Source of the DNA: Megalonaias nervosa
Taxonomy: Eukaryota; Mollusca; Bivalvia; Unionida; Unionidae
Direction: 5' to 3'
Length of the DNA: 64,000 nt
Assembly: GCA_016617855.1 (NCBI GenBank)
Contig: JAECUM010096240.1
Location: 21,121 to 85,120, forward strand
The first letter of the stretch is position 1, and the number at the start of each line of letters is the position of its first letter. Below, piece by piece: positions 1 through 11,640 of this stretch. The translations under genes and the position numbers were made by a program. The notes beneath the pieces were generated by a model that saw nothing but the letters and a program-made list of their open reading frames with translations, made no database searches and was not told the DNA's origin.

Positions 1-647
1 CAAAAGTCTCTTGTTGTTGTAGGGGGCATGACATAAATATTTCTTTGTATTCTCTCACACACCATACATAGTTCTGGAATGTCTGAAATTTAAGGAAAAT
101 GTTAAATTTGTTGGATTATGTAAACTGTGCATTCATTGTGACAAATTTAAGAGTGGACTTAACCATGATATGTATCCATGTGTAGGGTTTAATGACACAT
201 CAGCACAGTCACGACTCTAATATCGCCAGATAAAAGTAAAGTTACAAAAACAATAAATAAAAATTACAAGAAACTTCAATATAACCCATCAAAATAAACA
301 CAAACATTTAGTCTTACAAGATTTTTGTACCTGGAAACAAGAGAAAATTAGTATTTCAGGGTGACTTAATATTCAGTGCAAATTTCATTTGGTCAGAAAA
401 AGAATTAAAGGTATAGATGAAATACAGTATTATAAATCATTGGAATTTTAGGTAGAAATCTTTGGATATGTAGTGAAATTAGTGTGCAGTTAGGTCAGAA
501 TCACTGCTTTAGCAAGATAAATGATGTTTTGTTTGCTTGATAGTACGCAGAGATGTATGTATAGTGTGTAATCAGGTGGGTGCTTGAGGAAATGCTGAAT
601 TTTTACTGCAGCATTATTTTCTGTCACTTTCTGTCCGTTCATTGCAG
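1..647 (+). other. intron sequence upstream of TRAF7 exon a
   Basis: AT-rich sequence with stops in all frames. No gene or clear repeat was seen. Confidence 0.5.
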
Positions 648-711
648 GTTTTTGTAGAAACAACATTTGGTAGCAATAAAAGCTCACCAGTAACTACGAG
701 GGTTACGGTAG
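648..711 (+). CDS. TRAF7: TRAF7 exon a (N-terminal ETTFG segment)
   Basis: This exon encodes VFVETTFGSNKSSPVTTRVTV plus one base. The ETTFG core followed by a Val/Thr-rich stretch matches the N-terminal METTFG region of vertebrate TRAF7. The acceptor is a pyrimidine-rich tract ending TTGCAG at 646-647. The donor is GGTAAGT at 712, leaving phase 1, which is completed by the GT that opens the next exon. A second possible acceptor, TAG at 656-657, would drop three codons. The upstream exon with the initiator Met is not in the window. Confidence 0.78.
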
Positions 712-1139
712 GTAAGTAGTGTTTCTGTTATTCCATCACAACAATTAATGCAGTGAAACTGAACAATTAATTGATTTCATGCTGAGAAAAAATGTTTCAA
801 CTGTCAGTTCAATAAAAAATTTAAATACTTTAGGAGGGTGTGCTATTAGGGGCAGCTGTTACGTCTCTACGGACATGACATGTGACACCCTACCATGTTA
901 TTAAACTTTTTGCATTTTGTTTGGTCAGCTAGGGTTGGGATTTTTGCCCTTCAGTTAGTTGGTACTGTCCATCATCAGTGCTATACATTCTGACATCAAA
1001 GCCTTCCAACTTTACTTTTTCTTTTCTCACCATTGACTGAGCTCGACTGCCTAAGTAGTTTAGTCGATAGTATATTGCATAATAAATAAAAAAAACAAAT
1101 AGATGAACAAATGATATGATTTATTTACTAACACAATGT

Positions 1140-1245
1140 GGGTATGTGGGAAAGCTGCCAATAGTGTCCCAGGAGTTGGTGGTTCTTACATGCCTTATAT
1201 AGCCTATAGTGCAGAGAAATGGTGTTAAACACCAAAACAAACACA
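1140..1245 (+). mobile_element. old SINE 3' fragment (family B tail)
   Basis: Shows GTGGGTATGTGGGAAAGC, GTTGGTGGTTCTT, TATAGCC and GTTAAACACC in the same order as the younger SINE copies at 19564-20080, but strongly diverged and lacking the tRNA-like head. Confidence 0.55.
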
Positions 1246-1395
1246 AGTATTTTTACCATCATCACATGCAAAGAAAATTTCTGAAACACAAGAATACTTT
1301 GATTTTATGGTTAATATCCATCACTGTTATTCTTATACAGATCTGCAACTTTTCCTTCAACATGCTGTTATCTTCCTCTGTGTTTGGTACAACCA

Positions 1396-2084
1396 TCAGT
1401 CCATCCAAAAATCATCCACTCTAGGATCATCCATTAAACGTTTTGCAGCTTCAGCAGCTTCTGAATCTGTTGGACTTGATAGTGGGGCTGTGTATGTATT
1501 GTTGTAATCCACAAAGTCAACTGATTGCTGCAATGATGGTTGCTGTAACCATCCATTGTTGCTTTCTGTGATGGTGTTGTTTTCTTCTCAAAAGCTGACC
1601 TACAGTATTAACTCCATGTACTCTTTCTTGGGTAACGATAATTGTGCAAGTCCATGTGCTGCAGTCAAACTGTCTTATATGGCACCACTTGCCTGCTTGA
1701 TGGGGTGTTCAGGATAAACATGGCCAAAATCTGTGGGTATGTTTTCTACTATAAATCCATACCTGGTCCACAGTTTCTAATCTACATCAATCTTGCAATC
1801 CTTGTAAGGTCTTGAAACATTTTTGGAAATATTCTTGGTTGGCTGGAGCTTTGCCTTTTCTCATTTCAGTTTAGCTAGAACATCACTTGCCTGTAAGTGT
1901 AGAAAGTCATACATCCTTGTTTCAGTTGCTGCTTTCTCATTAGTCAGGAAATACCATAGCTTCTTGTTGCTGCTCACAATCCAACTTAGATTAGAATATA
2001 TTTCTAATGCTTGATGTTAATGGGTACATTATTCATGGCCATGATGTCTTTCTGTTTATCAGTCATTTTAGGGTCTGAGATTGT
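1396..2084 (-). pseudogene. coding-like relic continuing a parvovirus NS1-like sequence
   Basis: On the minus strand the sequence left of the solo LTR appears to continue the NS1-like reading from the other side of the insertion, and then degrades with several stops and frame changes. Near its far end a clear coding-like stretch, EAAEAAKRLMDDPRVDDFWM, ends at a stop at 1396-1398. I do not recognise that segment. It could be the C-terminal part of the same decayed gene or something unrelated. Confidence 0.35.
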
Positions 2085-2981
2085 TGTTACGTATATGTAA
2101 TTAAACTGCTTGTGTGTTAGTTTTAAAATTCTTTTTTATTTTATTTTTGTTTCATTACATTTTATTGTAATGATTATTGAAAGGATTCAGAATTCTTTTT
2201 CAGTAATTCGATATTTTCTTTTAGCAGATGTTGTTTACATGAGAATTATTTTTAGTTAACCTAGTTCGTCTTGGGCTGGCAAGAACATAAACAGGCAGTT
2301 AAAATGATTGGTCAGTATCAGGGCCATACTTTGATTGCGTGATCACCATGTGTAAACAATGCTTTTTTGTTATTGGTTCTTAAGTGGGGCTACACTGGTG
2401 TACGTGATGGATTTCTTGTAGTAAGAGACCACATGACCCATCTCGCGAGACTTGAAATGATGTTTTTGGGGTTTAAATACACTTTCTTAATATTCTTCTG
2501 GCAGAGTCGTTTTAACATCTTGAAGGAACAAGGTGTTTCTTTTTATTTGTTGCCAGATTGTTTGTTTTTCATCTGATTTTTGGATTTAATAATTTATTCT
2601 CCTGGAAACTCAACAAGTTGACTTTCTTATAAAAAATTTTGAAAGATATTCATGGAAATTTATTCTGGAATTATTCTGAAACAAAAACTGTGATTCAATT
2701 GAGGAATTGTTGATATTCGTATATTGGACCACATCTGACGTCATCGCCTTCCATATTTGTGTCGTCCAGATTCGAACTTGGATTCTAATAGAACTATTTA
2801 GTGATAGGACTTGTGTTTTTCATTCTTAGGATTAAATTTTGGATTATATTCACAAACCGTAAGTCCTATTTACCAATTTTTACATTGTTTTCTAGGGAAA
2901 TAAATTATTTTGTTAAAATATACAAAGCTTGTTGGACTTCACTCTTTTCTTCTGTTACATTTGTATGAGCCTACATGTAAT
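2085..2981 (-). mobile_element. solo LTR, copy a
   Basis: Reverse-complement relative of the 0.9-kb elements at 12090-12968 and 34138-35085. It starts TGTTACGTATATG; the other end, expected as ...GTAACA, has decayed to GTAAT. The 5-bp direct repeat ATTGT flanks it (2080-2084 and 2982-2986). No internal retrotransposon sequence is attached. It sits inside the NS1-like relic. Confidence 0.75.
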
Positions 2982-3340
2982 ATTGTGAACTCACTGACAT
3001 GCATTACCAGCTTTCCATGCCCATTGTTGAAAGGAAAATCTTGGCTTTCCATAGTGGCATCTCCACAAAGATCCTTTACTAGTTTTATTGCCTCCACCCA
3101 GCAGGTCTTGCCAGAGTTGGGTGCTCCTTCAAAATAACAGCAATTCTTCTTGGCTACTTTGCATTGAAGCATCAAATACACATTGCAGAGAAGCTCACTT
3201 GGATCAATTCCTTGTTCTTCACGTTCTTGTTCTTTGCACCAATTATAAAACAGTCCTGGTACTTTCTACACTCAGTCTCTTTAAGTTTATAGAGCTGTGC
3301 TTGATGTCCAGATAGATGTTCAGCCATTTCACTCCCCATT
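2982..3340 (-). pseudogene. endogenous parvovirus-like NS1 helicase fragment
   Basis: The minus-strand frame ending near 2982 contains a Walker A motif of the parvovirus superfamily-3 helicase type (GAPNSGKT), preceded by a GIDP motif and a hydrophobic helix. It is followed by a segment with FPFN and a degenerate Walker B region. This order and spacing are those of parvovirus/densovirus NS1. Frame breaks lie upstream, and a solo LTR interrupts the downstream side, so the copy is dead. No capsid or ITR was recognised. A host or transposon SF3 helicase is the main alternative. Confidence 0.65.
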
Positions 3341-4471
3341 CCTGATTGTCATTATACTCAGGTTCTCTGGGAGAATTTTAGAAATGTTTATTTTATGGGT
3401 GGAAGTTAATGTTTTAACATTCTCACAATTAGCTTCATAAGTAATGCATGAAATTCCTTGAATACATTATTCCTATTACATATAAACAAGTAAATTCAAA
3501 CAAATTCATATCAAGGAAATATTGTATGCCATACAAATAGAACACATGAGTCATATAACTTTAAGACATTGAATGCAAACAATTAACTTCCATTCAAGGA
3601 AAATTGAAGTATGAATTTAAAACAAATTCAAACAAATAATTACAAATTATATCAAAGAATAAATTTGTATGTAATTGAGACAGTACTTGCATTTCCTGTG
3701 CAGCCAAATCTCTTTGTACCTTTAAGGTTTCATTTCCTTAACTTCCAGATACCCATCCCTTGGACAGTTCATAAGGAGAAATACTTGTTATTTCCTGGAG
3801 TAACTTCTTGGCTTCCAGCAGGAACGTAGACTGATTAATTCTGCAAAGGAAATTACTTAAAACATTGAATTTTGTCAGGGAAACACACACCCCTCATTTA
3901 GCTTAGCAGTCAGGATTAACTTTATCTAACGGCCAGAATTTTAACATGCATATTGAAGTTAGAATAATTCTGTCTATTTTGCCTTTGTTAATAGCTATTT
4001 TTGGGAAAACACTCATTTATGACACTTATTTCTAAATGGTACAAAGCATCTCTGGATTGTCTCCGCATTGACATTTCCCTCTCCTTAACCCCTCAGTTCA
4101 CTTTGCCTCTCCATATGTCTGACAGTTATCCCAGCAGATTCTAATAAAAAATCAATCATGCCCAAAATATTGAGGTCAAACCATCATAGGGTAATGATTT
4201 ATTGTGGGCCTAGCCTATGCATCAAAGTTAATTGGTACACGTTATGCTGACCTTGACAAGATTTGCTTAATGATGTTTTGCCATCTTTCAAGATTCACTC
4301 TGTTACACCCTATACATTCTAAGTTTAATCATGACATATTAAATTATATGTTAGCTTTGAAATTGCTGTTTTTTGAAGATCATGTAGTTTGATCAAAGTT
4401 ATGGAATTTGTTGAAGGTTTGAGGAGTATAGCCTTCTTGGTTTAGTCATCACAGTATAATCTCTTTTACAG
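3341..4471 (+). other. TRAF7 intron, no feature recognised
   Basis: AT-rich sequence with only short chance ORFs. No repeat family identified. Confidence 0.4.
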
Positions 4472-4563
4472 GTGATGATAATGATAGTGTAATATCAACT
4501 ATTGCCTCTACAACCATTTCCTCTGCCATTCTTAGTCATGGGAACAGCACTGATTCCAGTGGG
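4472..4563 (+). CDS. TRAF7: TRAF7 exon b (Ser/Thr-rich linker)
   Basis: The exon supplies two bases to finish a Gly codon and then thirty codons: an acidic DDNDS start followed by a Ser/Thr/Ile-rich stretch ending NSTDSSG. The acceptor is TTTTACAG and the donor GTAAGT. Only one of the three frames is open, and it is the one demanded by the phase of the preceding exon. The region is low in complexity and poorly conserved in the family, so the assignment rests on phase and splice sites rather than similarity. Confidence 0.8.
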
Positions 4564-4822
4564 GTAAGTCTAAATATTACTCTTTAGTGACCCTGCCTCA
4601 TTAAAATTATAACATATAGAGATTTGTTATATAAGGTACAGTTGACCTTACACAACATAATAGATTGCTTCGGCTACTCATTACATGGTATGATGATCTG
4701 TTAACATCCAACAAATATTCAAAATCTGGCACAGAAGTATGTTTCAGTTTCAGTGATAGGTTTATAAAAAAAAGCAATTCATATTCTTTAAAACTGTAAA
4801 ATTACCAAGTTGTTAAGTTATA

Positions 4823-6496
4823 CAGTAAAAACTGTTATGAGCGACCTCTGCTATGAGCAACCACCTGTCATTTCTGACCACAATCGTAATGCACGGATCG
4901 ATTTTATTATATAAACGCTTTGTCATGAGTGACCACCTGCTGAACGCAACCAGCAACCACGATGTCTTGGCAAAATATGTATTTCAACACTGCTATGAAC
5001 GACCACATTGCAAAAACGAGGATAAACTCCACCGACCTTTATTTAATCCCTGTAACAATGACTGCTCATACCGTTCTAAAAAAAAAAGTAGGCTGGCTAC
5101 TGATATCTGAAATTTTGCAGGTATGCTTATTGTGTTTTATAGTTTCTGTTGTAAACCAGACTAAAGTATATGTAGATTATTCCCTAGTCTGGTTCCCTGC
5201 TTTGTATGCTTCCTGCATTGTTCACCGCTATTCGTATAAGGGAGAGCAACGCAGGGAGCATATGAAGCAGGGAACCAGACTAATGATTCCCATACTTAGC
5301 CTGCTTCCCAGCTTTATCATAGATCATATTTATGAGTAGGACCAGCATCCCTATGAATGACCATATCACGAGAACATAGACACCACTGACCTATATGTAA
5401 TCCATTGTTACAATGACCACTTGATTAGTAATGATTGTTCTGATAAAAAAACAAACATAAAAGGAATAATAAATAAAAATAAAAAATGACTGTGGCTACC
5501 AGTGATCAATGCTACAGTCCGTAAACCAGGCTAATGTACATGTCACAAATTGCCATTGTAGTGCCGAAATTGATGTAGTGGTCACGTATATTGTTTGTCT
5601 TTAGAGTTAATCCGTATTGCCTGGGGGTGAATAAAGTCATTATCAATTAAACCAGGAAGAGAGAATTGTTTGTGGGATTTGATTAATAGTGTTCAAGACT
5701 TGTGATGTTTGTTTTTTTTTCCCCCAGATGTTAAGTGATTACATCCCAATCACAAAGCTGTCGTCTATTCAAGTTGGTGTGACCGGGTTACACACTTTTT
5801 TTTATAGAATTAATCCCTGTATGTCTTCTTTGAATGAAGCCATTGACTTTTGTCTCTGAGGAATGGTTCTGTTTCTGGATGAGATAATTGTTTCTTTTTA
5901 TTTCATTAATTGTTAGATATGCAATGCACATGTTTAGATTATTCATATTCTCCAAAAGCCCAGTCAAAACCGTCTTTACAGTCGATATTACAACTGAGAA
6001 CTAATAATGTTAACACCTAAAACCTTAACACCTAGAACCTTAATAACAATGGATGAACCTCCAACTAAAAACAGATAGAGAAAATAATTATTGTAACTGA
6101 AAGAAGTGAAAAAGAGCAGACCACTCATAAAAAAGTGGTTTAAATGTTGGTAAAACAAATTCAGGTTGTTACAAAGAAAAAGGAGTAAATCAGAAATGAT
6201 TTCAATTGCTAAAGTATGTGATCCTCAAATGTAAATGTGATTTCATATTTAATCATAGAAGTATATTTTTATTGCAATATAATTTTGTTTTTAGATGAAT
6301 GCATACAATATTTTAGCAAGAACTGTTAATAAAAAATAGAATATATGTACAGTGATTGTTGTTATTTTTCTTTAAATTGTTCTGAAACTGGACCTTGGAA
6401 ATGTCTTTTTGTACAAACCTGCTATGAGAGACCACCTATCTTGAGAGACCGCTTTTTTTTGGCAGAAGGGGCGGTCTTTCATAACAGGTTTTACTA
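4823..6496. mobile_element. pogo/Tigger-like TIR element, copy 1
   Basis: Begins TA|CAGTAAAAACTGTTATGAG and ends with the inverted complement CATAACAGGTTTTACT, followed by TA (6497-6498). The TA flanks and CAGT ends are those of pogo-type Tc1/mariner elements. Inside are variants of TATGAGCGACCACC. No transposase frame is present, so it is non-autonomous or decayed. It shares ends and internal sequence with 56289-57777. Confidence 0.65.
5185..5282. repeat. near-perfect 32-bp inverted repeat (hairpin) inside TIR element
   Basis: The left arm, TAGTCTGGTTCCCTGCTTTG and on to 5216, pairs with the right arm 5251-5282, which ends AGCAGGGAACCAGACTA. The loop is about 34 bp. It looks like a small foldback element nested in the TIR element. 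Confidence 0.8.
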
Positions 6497-6689
6497 TACT
6501 GCAGTAAACAATATTTATATTTGTATTTCAAGTTCATTATAACCTGTGTGCGTTATTTCAGTAAATCATTAAAGTCAGTTTTAAAGTGGCTTGAGTACAT
6601 ATTTTTGTAAAAGGAATTGATTTCAGAACATGATATTGTATTTAGCGTACAGTCACATCTTTATTAAATTTAACTGACTTTTGTAAAAG

Positions 6690-6994
6690 CAATCTGATTA
6701 AAATCAGATCTCCACTGTCCTAGGCGAAGATCATACTGAGACTGCTTTGGGGTCATGTTCTGGTGACCTATGTTATTGTCATAATTGCTAATTTTATCAG
6801 CCGGTCAGATGAAGTCTTATGTCTGTGTTTGGAAGACTGAGCAGTTTGGCTGAAGCACATCAATGTGTTCCAAATGATTTGATTCACTTTCACATTCCTG
6901 AAAGCTGCATTTCCATTGGCTAATTCAAAGGTCACCAGAACATTACCACTAAGCAGTCACTGTCAGATCTGATTGTAATCTTGTAATCAGATTG
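6690..6994. mobile_element. 305-bp MITE with long terminal inverted repeats
   Basis: The left end CAATCTGATTAAAATCAGAT is mirrored by the right end ATCAGATTG, and the symmetry continues inward (GGTCATGTTCTGGTGACC against GGTCACCAGAACATTACC). The arms are about 110 bp with subrepeats and no coding capacity. Confidence 0.7.
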
Positions 6995-7914
6995 TTTAGG
7001 CTGCTTTATATAGTTAACTCATAAATAGTTATTGTATAGAAGTATACTGTTGTACATGATATAATTTTAAGGTTCTTCTCTCTTTATGAGATGGAATTTT
7101 GATCAGTGATGCTTAATATATTGGAAGATGAATATCTGAAACCATTCTTTCTGTATTTCTTTATAATTAATTAAAATTTTCACTGCCTGTGCCACCATTA
7201 ACCCAGAGACTGCAAAAAACAAAGGGTCAAGCATCCAAAAAGATCAAGATGATGCATGGGGAGGGGGCAAACCAGCAGAAAAACATGCAGTTTAAAACTT
7301 TAAAGTTACGAAATCTCAGGTGCACTGCTTCCTGTAGAAGAAAAAAAAATACAAACAAAAAGTCAGAGGTTAGGGGTTCTCCTTATATTCTTGACACATT
7401 CATTTTTGCAGAATATTTTCAGATTTTTATTTTCTTCACATTATTGGCAGGTCATTCCATAATACGTTTGTGCAAGGAAAGATGGTAATTGCTATCAGTT
7501 GTGTCCATATTCAACTATCGTTTGGACAACCACAAGCCTTATTCATCCAAGTTTCATCTGGATTTTGGAAAAGGAATAAATCTTAGTCCTTCAGTTAGAT
7601 GATCTGGATATCATTTGTCAGAATTTCAAGGCCCCTACTGACACATTTTCACCATTATCAATTTGAAAAGCTGATAAACCATTGCAAATTAGTAAACATT
7701 TTGATAACCAATTTATTATTGTCACCATCTGCTTCTCAGAGGAAAATGGAGGATGTAATCAATGCCAGTAGGTGTGTCAAATTTATGAGCACTGATTAGT
7801 TAATGGATTCTTTTCAACAGAAATGCGAGGAATAGAAGTCATATATCTTTGTGCTTTGAGTCACTAACTGTTAGCTAGTTAGTTTCCTGAACCTAATTAT
7901 CATAGTTCTCCTTT
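6995..7914 (+). other. TRAF7 intron, no feature recognised
   Basis: One 99-codon open frame at 7189-7488 is Lys-rich and then hydrophobic, with no recognisable domain. It is probably a chance ORF. Confidence 0.4.
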
Positions 7915-8879
7915 GAATACATTCCCGAATCACATTACGTTAGTGATATTAGCCTGCTACCTTGTGAGTCCAACCCTACTAAAAGACAAAAATTGTCTTT
8001 CCCTGTCCATATCATTACACAAAGGGCAATAACTCTAGCACATTACTTCCACTTGGCATGGTGTCACTAGTTTTTAACTTTGCTGTTGTACAGACCACAC
8101 ATCATACAGTTCATCCTTTGACAATCCAGCTGTTTTTGTGTTCCTTTGGGCCCATCCAACGTTCATTTTGGATTTTATGTGCAGATTCATTGATCTACTG
8201 CAGGTAGTATTCATTGTTTTACAATTTCAGCAAATTACTGAGTGTTTTTAGGACTTCATATTTTAAGACCACTATCCCACCATGCTATTATTGACCTTAC
8301 ACAAGGTCATTATGAGTTAGCATACCTTTGATGTCTGTTACGGAGCTCTTCTTAGCGAAATTCTAAAGTGCTGCTTGATATTTATCCTTGGTTTATTCAT
8401 TTTTCATGTTATGTTGATAAAATTATGGTTTAATTATTAACTATGCATTGTGCATAAGTTCATAACAGGGTCATAGGTTTCTGATACAACACTTTCACTG
8501 CTCTGCTAGTTACGACAGTGTTTTACAACTTATTAATTTTAACACATTGCTAGTTTTTGTTTAATTTGTGTTTTTGTGTTGTTCATCTGAATGTCATTTT
8601 AAATGATTTACATGATACTTCAGAGCATGGAAGTCTACCATGACTGTTGTTCTGTTTATACTGTGTATTCACCATTTCAGATATGCAGCATCTATAATAC
8701 GTAATCAGTGGAAGTCCGAGCTTCTGTTTTAGCTAATTAGCCATATACTGATTTGCCAATTTATGCTAGTAGCTAGTTAGTCACATACTAATCTGCTAAT
8801 CCAAGCTTTGTTTTCTCTTCTTGTATCATTTCAAGAGAAATGTTTCCTATACGCATGAAATGCATGTTCAGAGCAATCA

Positions 8880-9720
8880 TCATTTCAGCATCAAAGGCAA
8901 GGAAGGATGGAATGAATCAAGGAAGACAACCTTCTGACCATGGTCGTCAATACTGATTCATTTGGGAGGATTCCCCAATTTTAGGCAGCCCACAAGTCGT
9001 AAGTTCCCCCACATGTTCTTCCGGGCCTGTAAGTCAGGGTGGATGAGGTTCATGCCAACTCTTAATACTGCCATACCTTTACCAACCATACAGACATTGC
9101 CTACCATCCAGCTTTCACTGGCAGTCCAGCGATCCCACCATGGGGACCTTTTCATTGAGATGGTCCAACCAGATAGTTCATACAGGGATCTTAGTGATCG
9201 ATCCATCTGTCTAGCCAGGCTGTCGGCATCTTATCATTACTATACCAGAGATTTCAGTGAGAAATCTGTGCTTTCAGCCAGGCCTTTGGTGCGGCCAGTA
9301 CCGGTGATTGCTGGACTGTCCTATATACCACCAGTATCCTGGCTGACCACATGTCATTTACACCGGATCTATTGGATCTAGTTCCAAAAATGGGGACCTT
9401 TTTGTCAGATCAGTCCAGTGAACTATGATTTACGAGAATCATAGTGACAGAATTGTCCATTCAACCATACTGTCTGCGACATTCCCTTTCATTGATGGAT
9501 GTAGCTGTTCATATGTATGCTTGTTTGTTTTATAGGGTGGACAAATCTGCTCCATGCCTGTCAGAGCTGGTTAGGGATGTTGTTGCAGACACTCGGCAAT
9601 AACCACGCTTGGGACATGATGGCCAGGATTGCTAGGGTCAGTGATGATTGCTGCTCACCATATCACAGCCAATACTTTGATGTGTCAGCCAATCTACTCT
9701 TGATATGATGTGTTTGCATG
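8880..9720 (+). pseudogene. 5' coding region of DIRS-A, unidentified
   Basis: The open stretch 8962-9381 (139 codons) and its minus-strand shadow lie where DIRS elements carry the first ORF (gag-like). I see no diagnostic motif, and the frame assignment is uncertain. Confidence 0.3.
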
Positions 9721-9749
9721 TGTGCAATCCACATCTCTCCAACTTTATC

Positions 9750-10470
9750 ATACCCTCCCTTTCCAGATGGTGCATATTTTTCACATCCCTATCCAGCCTG
9801 TGTCATGAACATTTTCTCCATGTTTTGCTTACCAGGACATAGTTTATCAGTTCACTGTTCTTCCTTTTAGCCTCTCAGCTCCAGTGGCCTAGTGATTAGA
9901 GTGTCCACCTCGGATGCAGGAGGTCGTGGGTTCGATCCCTAGCCAAGTAATACCAAAGACTTATAAAAATGGAACTAACAGCTGCCTCGCTTGGCGTTCA
10001 GCATTAAGAGGTTAGTGTTAGGACTGGTCAGCCTGGTGTCAGGATAATGTGACTGGGTGGGACATCATTCTACATGTCTGCAGCATGATGCCCCAGTGCT
10101 AGACATCACTATAAACTGCCACACTGCAGACATCATAGCGATATGACTGAAAAATCATTAAAGCTACGTTAAAAAATCCAAATCATACTCATACACCTTT
10201 AGCCTCAACATTAGCCCCTTGGCTTTTACTCAGATTATGGATTGCATCGGCTTCCTGTTCCAGTTGATATCTACAGTGATGGCAGCATACCTGGACATCC
10301 TACAGAAACGTAGGGTTAGTTATATCCTATTCCAAGGCAGGAACAATTTTCTTTCTGTTCTAGATCATCTAGGCTTTTTATTGAACTGGGAAAAATCAGA
10401 CCTTTGTCCATCCCAGAACTTTGCCCATCTGGGTATAGAGTTCTTAACCAACTGGAATCTGGTGTGACTT
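9750..10470 (+). pseudogene. DIRS-A reverse transcriptase fragment
   Basis: DGAYFSHPYP, then QFTVLPFSLNISPLAFTQIM, then LDHLGFLLNWEKSDLCPSQN and FAHLGIEFL follow the DIRS/PAT reverse transcriptase order (DAYFHIP; LPFGL; LGFLLNWEKS; F.HLG). At least two frame changes and the 0.33-kb SINE split it. The catalytic YLDD region is not convincingly seen. Confidence 0.75.
9875..10197 (+). mobile_element. tRNA-derived SINE, family A, full length
   Basis: The tRNA-like head has an A-box region TGGCCTAGTGATTAGAGTG and a B box GGGTTCGATCC, then a conserved body (GACTGGTCAGCCTGGTGTCA, CACTATAAACTGCCAC). It is flanked by the 9-bp target duplication TTTAGCCTC (9866-9874 and 10198-10206). Removing it restores the reading across the DIRS reverse transcriptase. 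A second, truncated copy is at 53241-53425. Confidence 0.9.
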
Positions 10471-11189
10471 CCTTGTGTTCACATTACCAGAATTGTCAAG
10501 CTTGTCGAGTCTGTTTCCAACAAGACTTGGATTTCAGTGAGAGAGTTCTTGCAATATCTCGGTTTATTCAATGCAGCACCAGACTTGATCCTGGTTGGCT
10601 GTTGTTTTTTTTTATGTTGACCTTGCCAGCACAGTGGCGCTCCTTTTCAGATCCCATTGATCAAACTGTCTTGATCATGCCTGAGATTTGATCATTCCTG
10701 CATTATTGGGGCAACACAGGTCACCTGTCCATGTGAATCCCACTGGAGAAGCCCCAAGCGGAAATAATGGTAGGTGCTAACACAAGTGCTCACCATGGGG
10801 GTGCCCACCTGTTGTTGACCTTTACTTCAGTCAGCAACACATGGGAGCCAGGGGAACAGCCCCTACACATCAACACTCTGGAAATGAAGGTTGTCATCAA
10901 TGCCTTTCACTTCTGAAAATATCAACTCTGAGGCGAAAACGGTCCTCATTAGGTCCAGCAACTCAGTGGTGATGACGTATCTCTCAAATATCTGACCTGT
11001 GTATTCTGATTTGGCAGTTTCTACATTGGTACAACAGTCTCCATATCAACATACAAATCAGACACATTCCTAGCAGACTCTGTGTCTTAGCCAAGACTCA
11101 ATCCAGAAGTGGTCAAGTCCTTTACACGGAATGGTCTCTCCATTAATCGGTCTTCACTCGGTATTACATACTTTGGGGGCATCTGATAA
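10471..11189 (+). other. degenerate middle of DIRS-A
   Basis: Lies between the reverse transcriptase and RNase H parts. Frames are broken; this is the expected connection region of the element. Confidence 0.45.
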
Positions 11190-11640
11190 TTGACCTCAGG
11201 GCGACGATGTGGAATCACAATCTATCCACCTTTGTCTCCAGTTCCAGACCCGAAAGCTTGGGCTGTGGATACACACTCAATCATTTGGGAGGGGTCGTGG
11301 GCATTTGCCTCCCCTCTCATGGTTTTGAATCTGGAAGTAATCCAGAAGTTACAGGATCAGAATGGCAAGATGATTCTGATAGTCCCTCTCAGATGGGAGA
11401 AGTCCTGAGTCACCAATCTACCTGTTCTAGTGATAGATTTGCCCAGGAAGATTCTGTCCACCCTGAATCTTCTCCAGAATTCACTGTCATGGGTTGTCTT
11501 TCCCTGCCCAAACCATCTTCTACATGTTCAGCTCATACCAGGACAGCCTTGCGAGACAAACAATTCAACCCTTTGATTGTGGAGAGAATCTTGAGAGCAA
11601 GGAGACCCTCCACTCTGAAGGCTTATGAGAGAAAGTAAGC
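11190..11640 (+). pseudogene. DIRS-A RNase H-like segment and start of recombinase ORF
   Basis: DPKAWAVDTHSIIWEGSWAF followed by ASPLMVLNLEVIQKL and ILIVPLRWEKS matches the DP.AW..DAL....  YAFPP....  L+L+P.W pattern at the end of the DIRS RT/RNase H ORF. The same region in copy B reads DPKAWGMDALAVSS. A second frame then carries RARRPSTLKAYERK, typical of the N-terminus of DIRS tyrosine recombinases. Confidence 0.7.

Noticed and set aside
4962..5339. 125-codon ORF as a gene
   Set aside because: It lies within the pogo-like TIR element and crosses the hairpin arms; no transposase motif.
7189..7488. 99-codon ORF as a gene
   Set aside because: No motif, low-complexity Lys-rich start, inside a TRAF7 intron on the same strand.
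8958..9381. Overlapping 139-codon plus and 82-codon minus ORFs as host genes
   Set aside because: They lie inside DIRS-A, show no conserved domain and are mutual shadows.
9885..9945. tRNA gene
   Set aside because: The A and B boxes belong to a SINE with target duplications and a long body; no acceptor stem closes. The same holds for the heads at 19572, 19848 and 25255.
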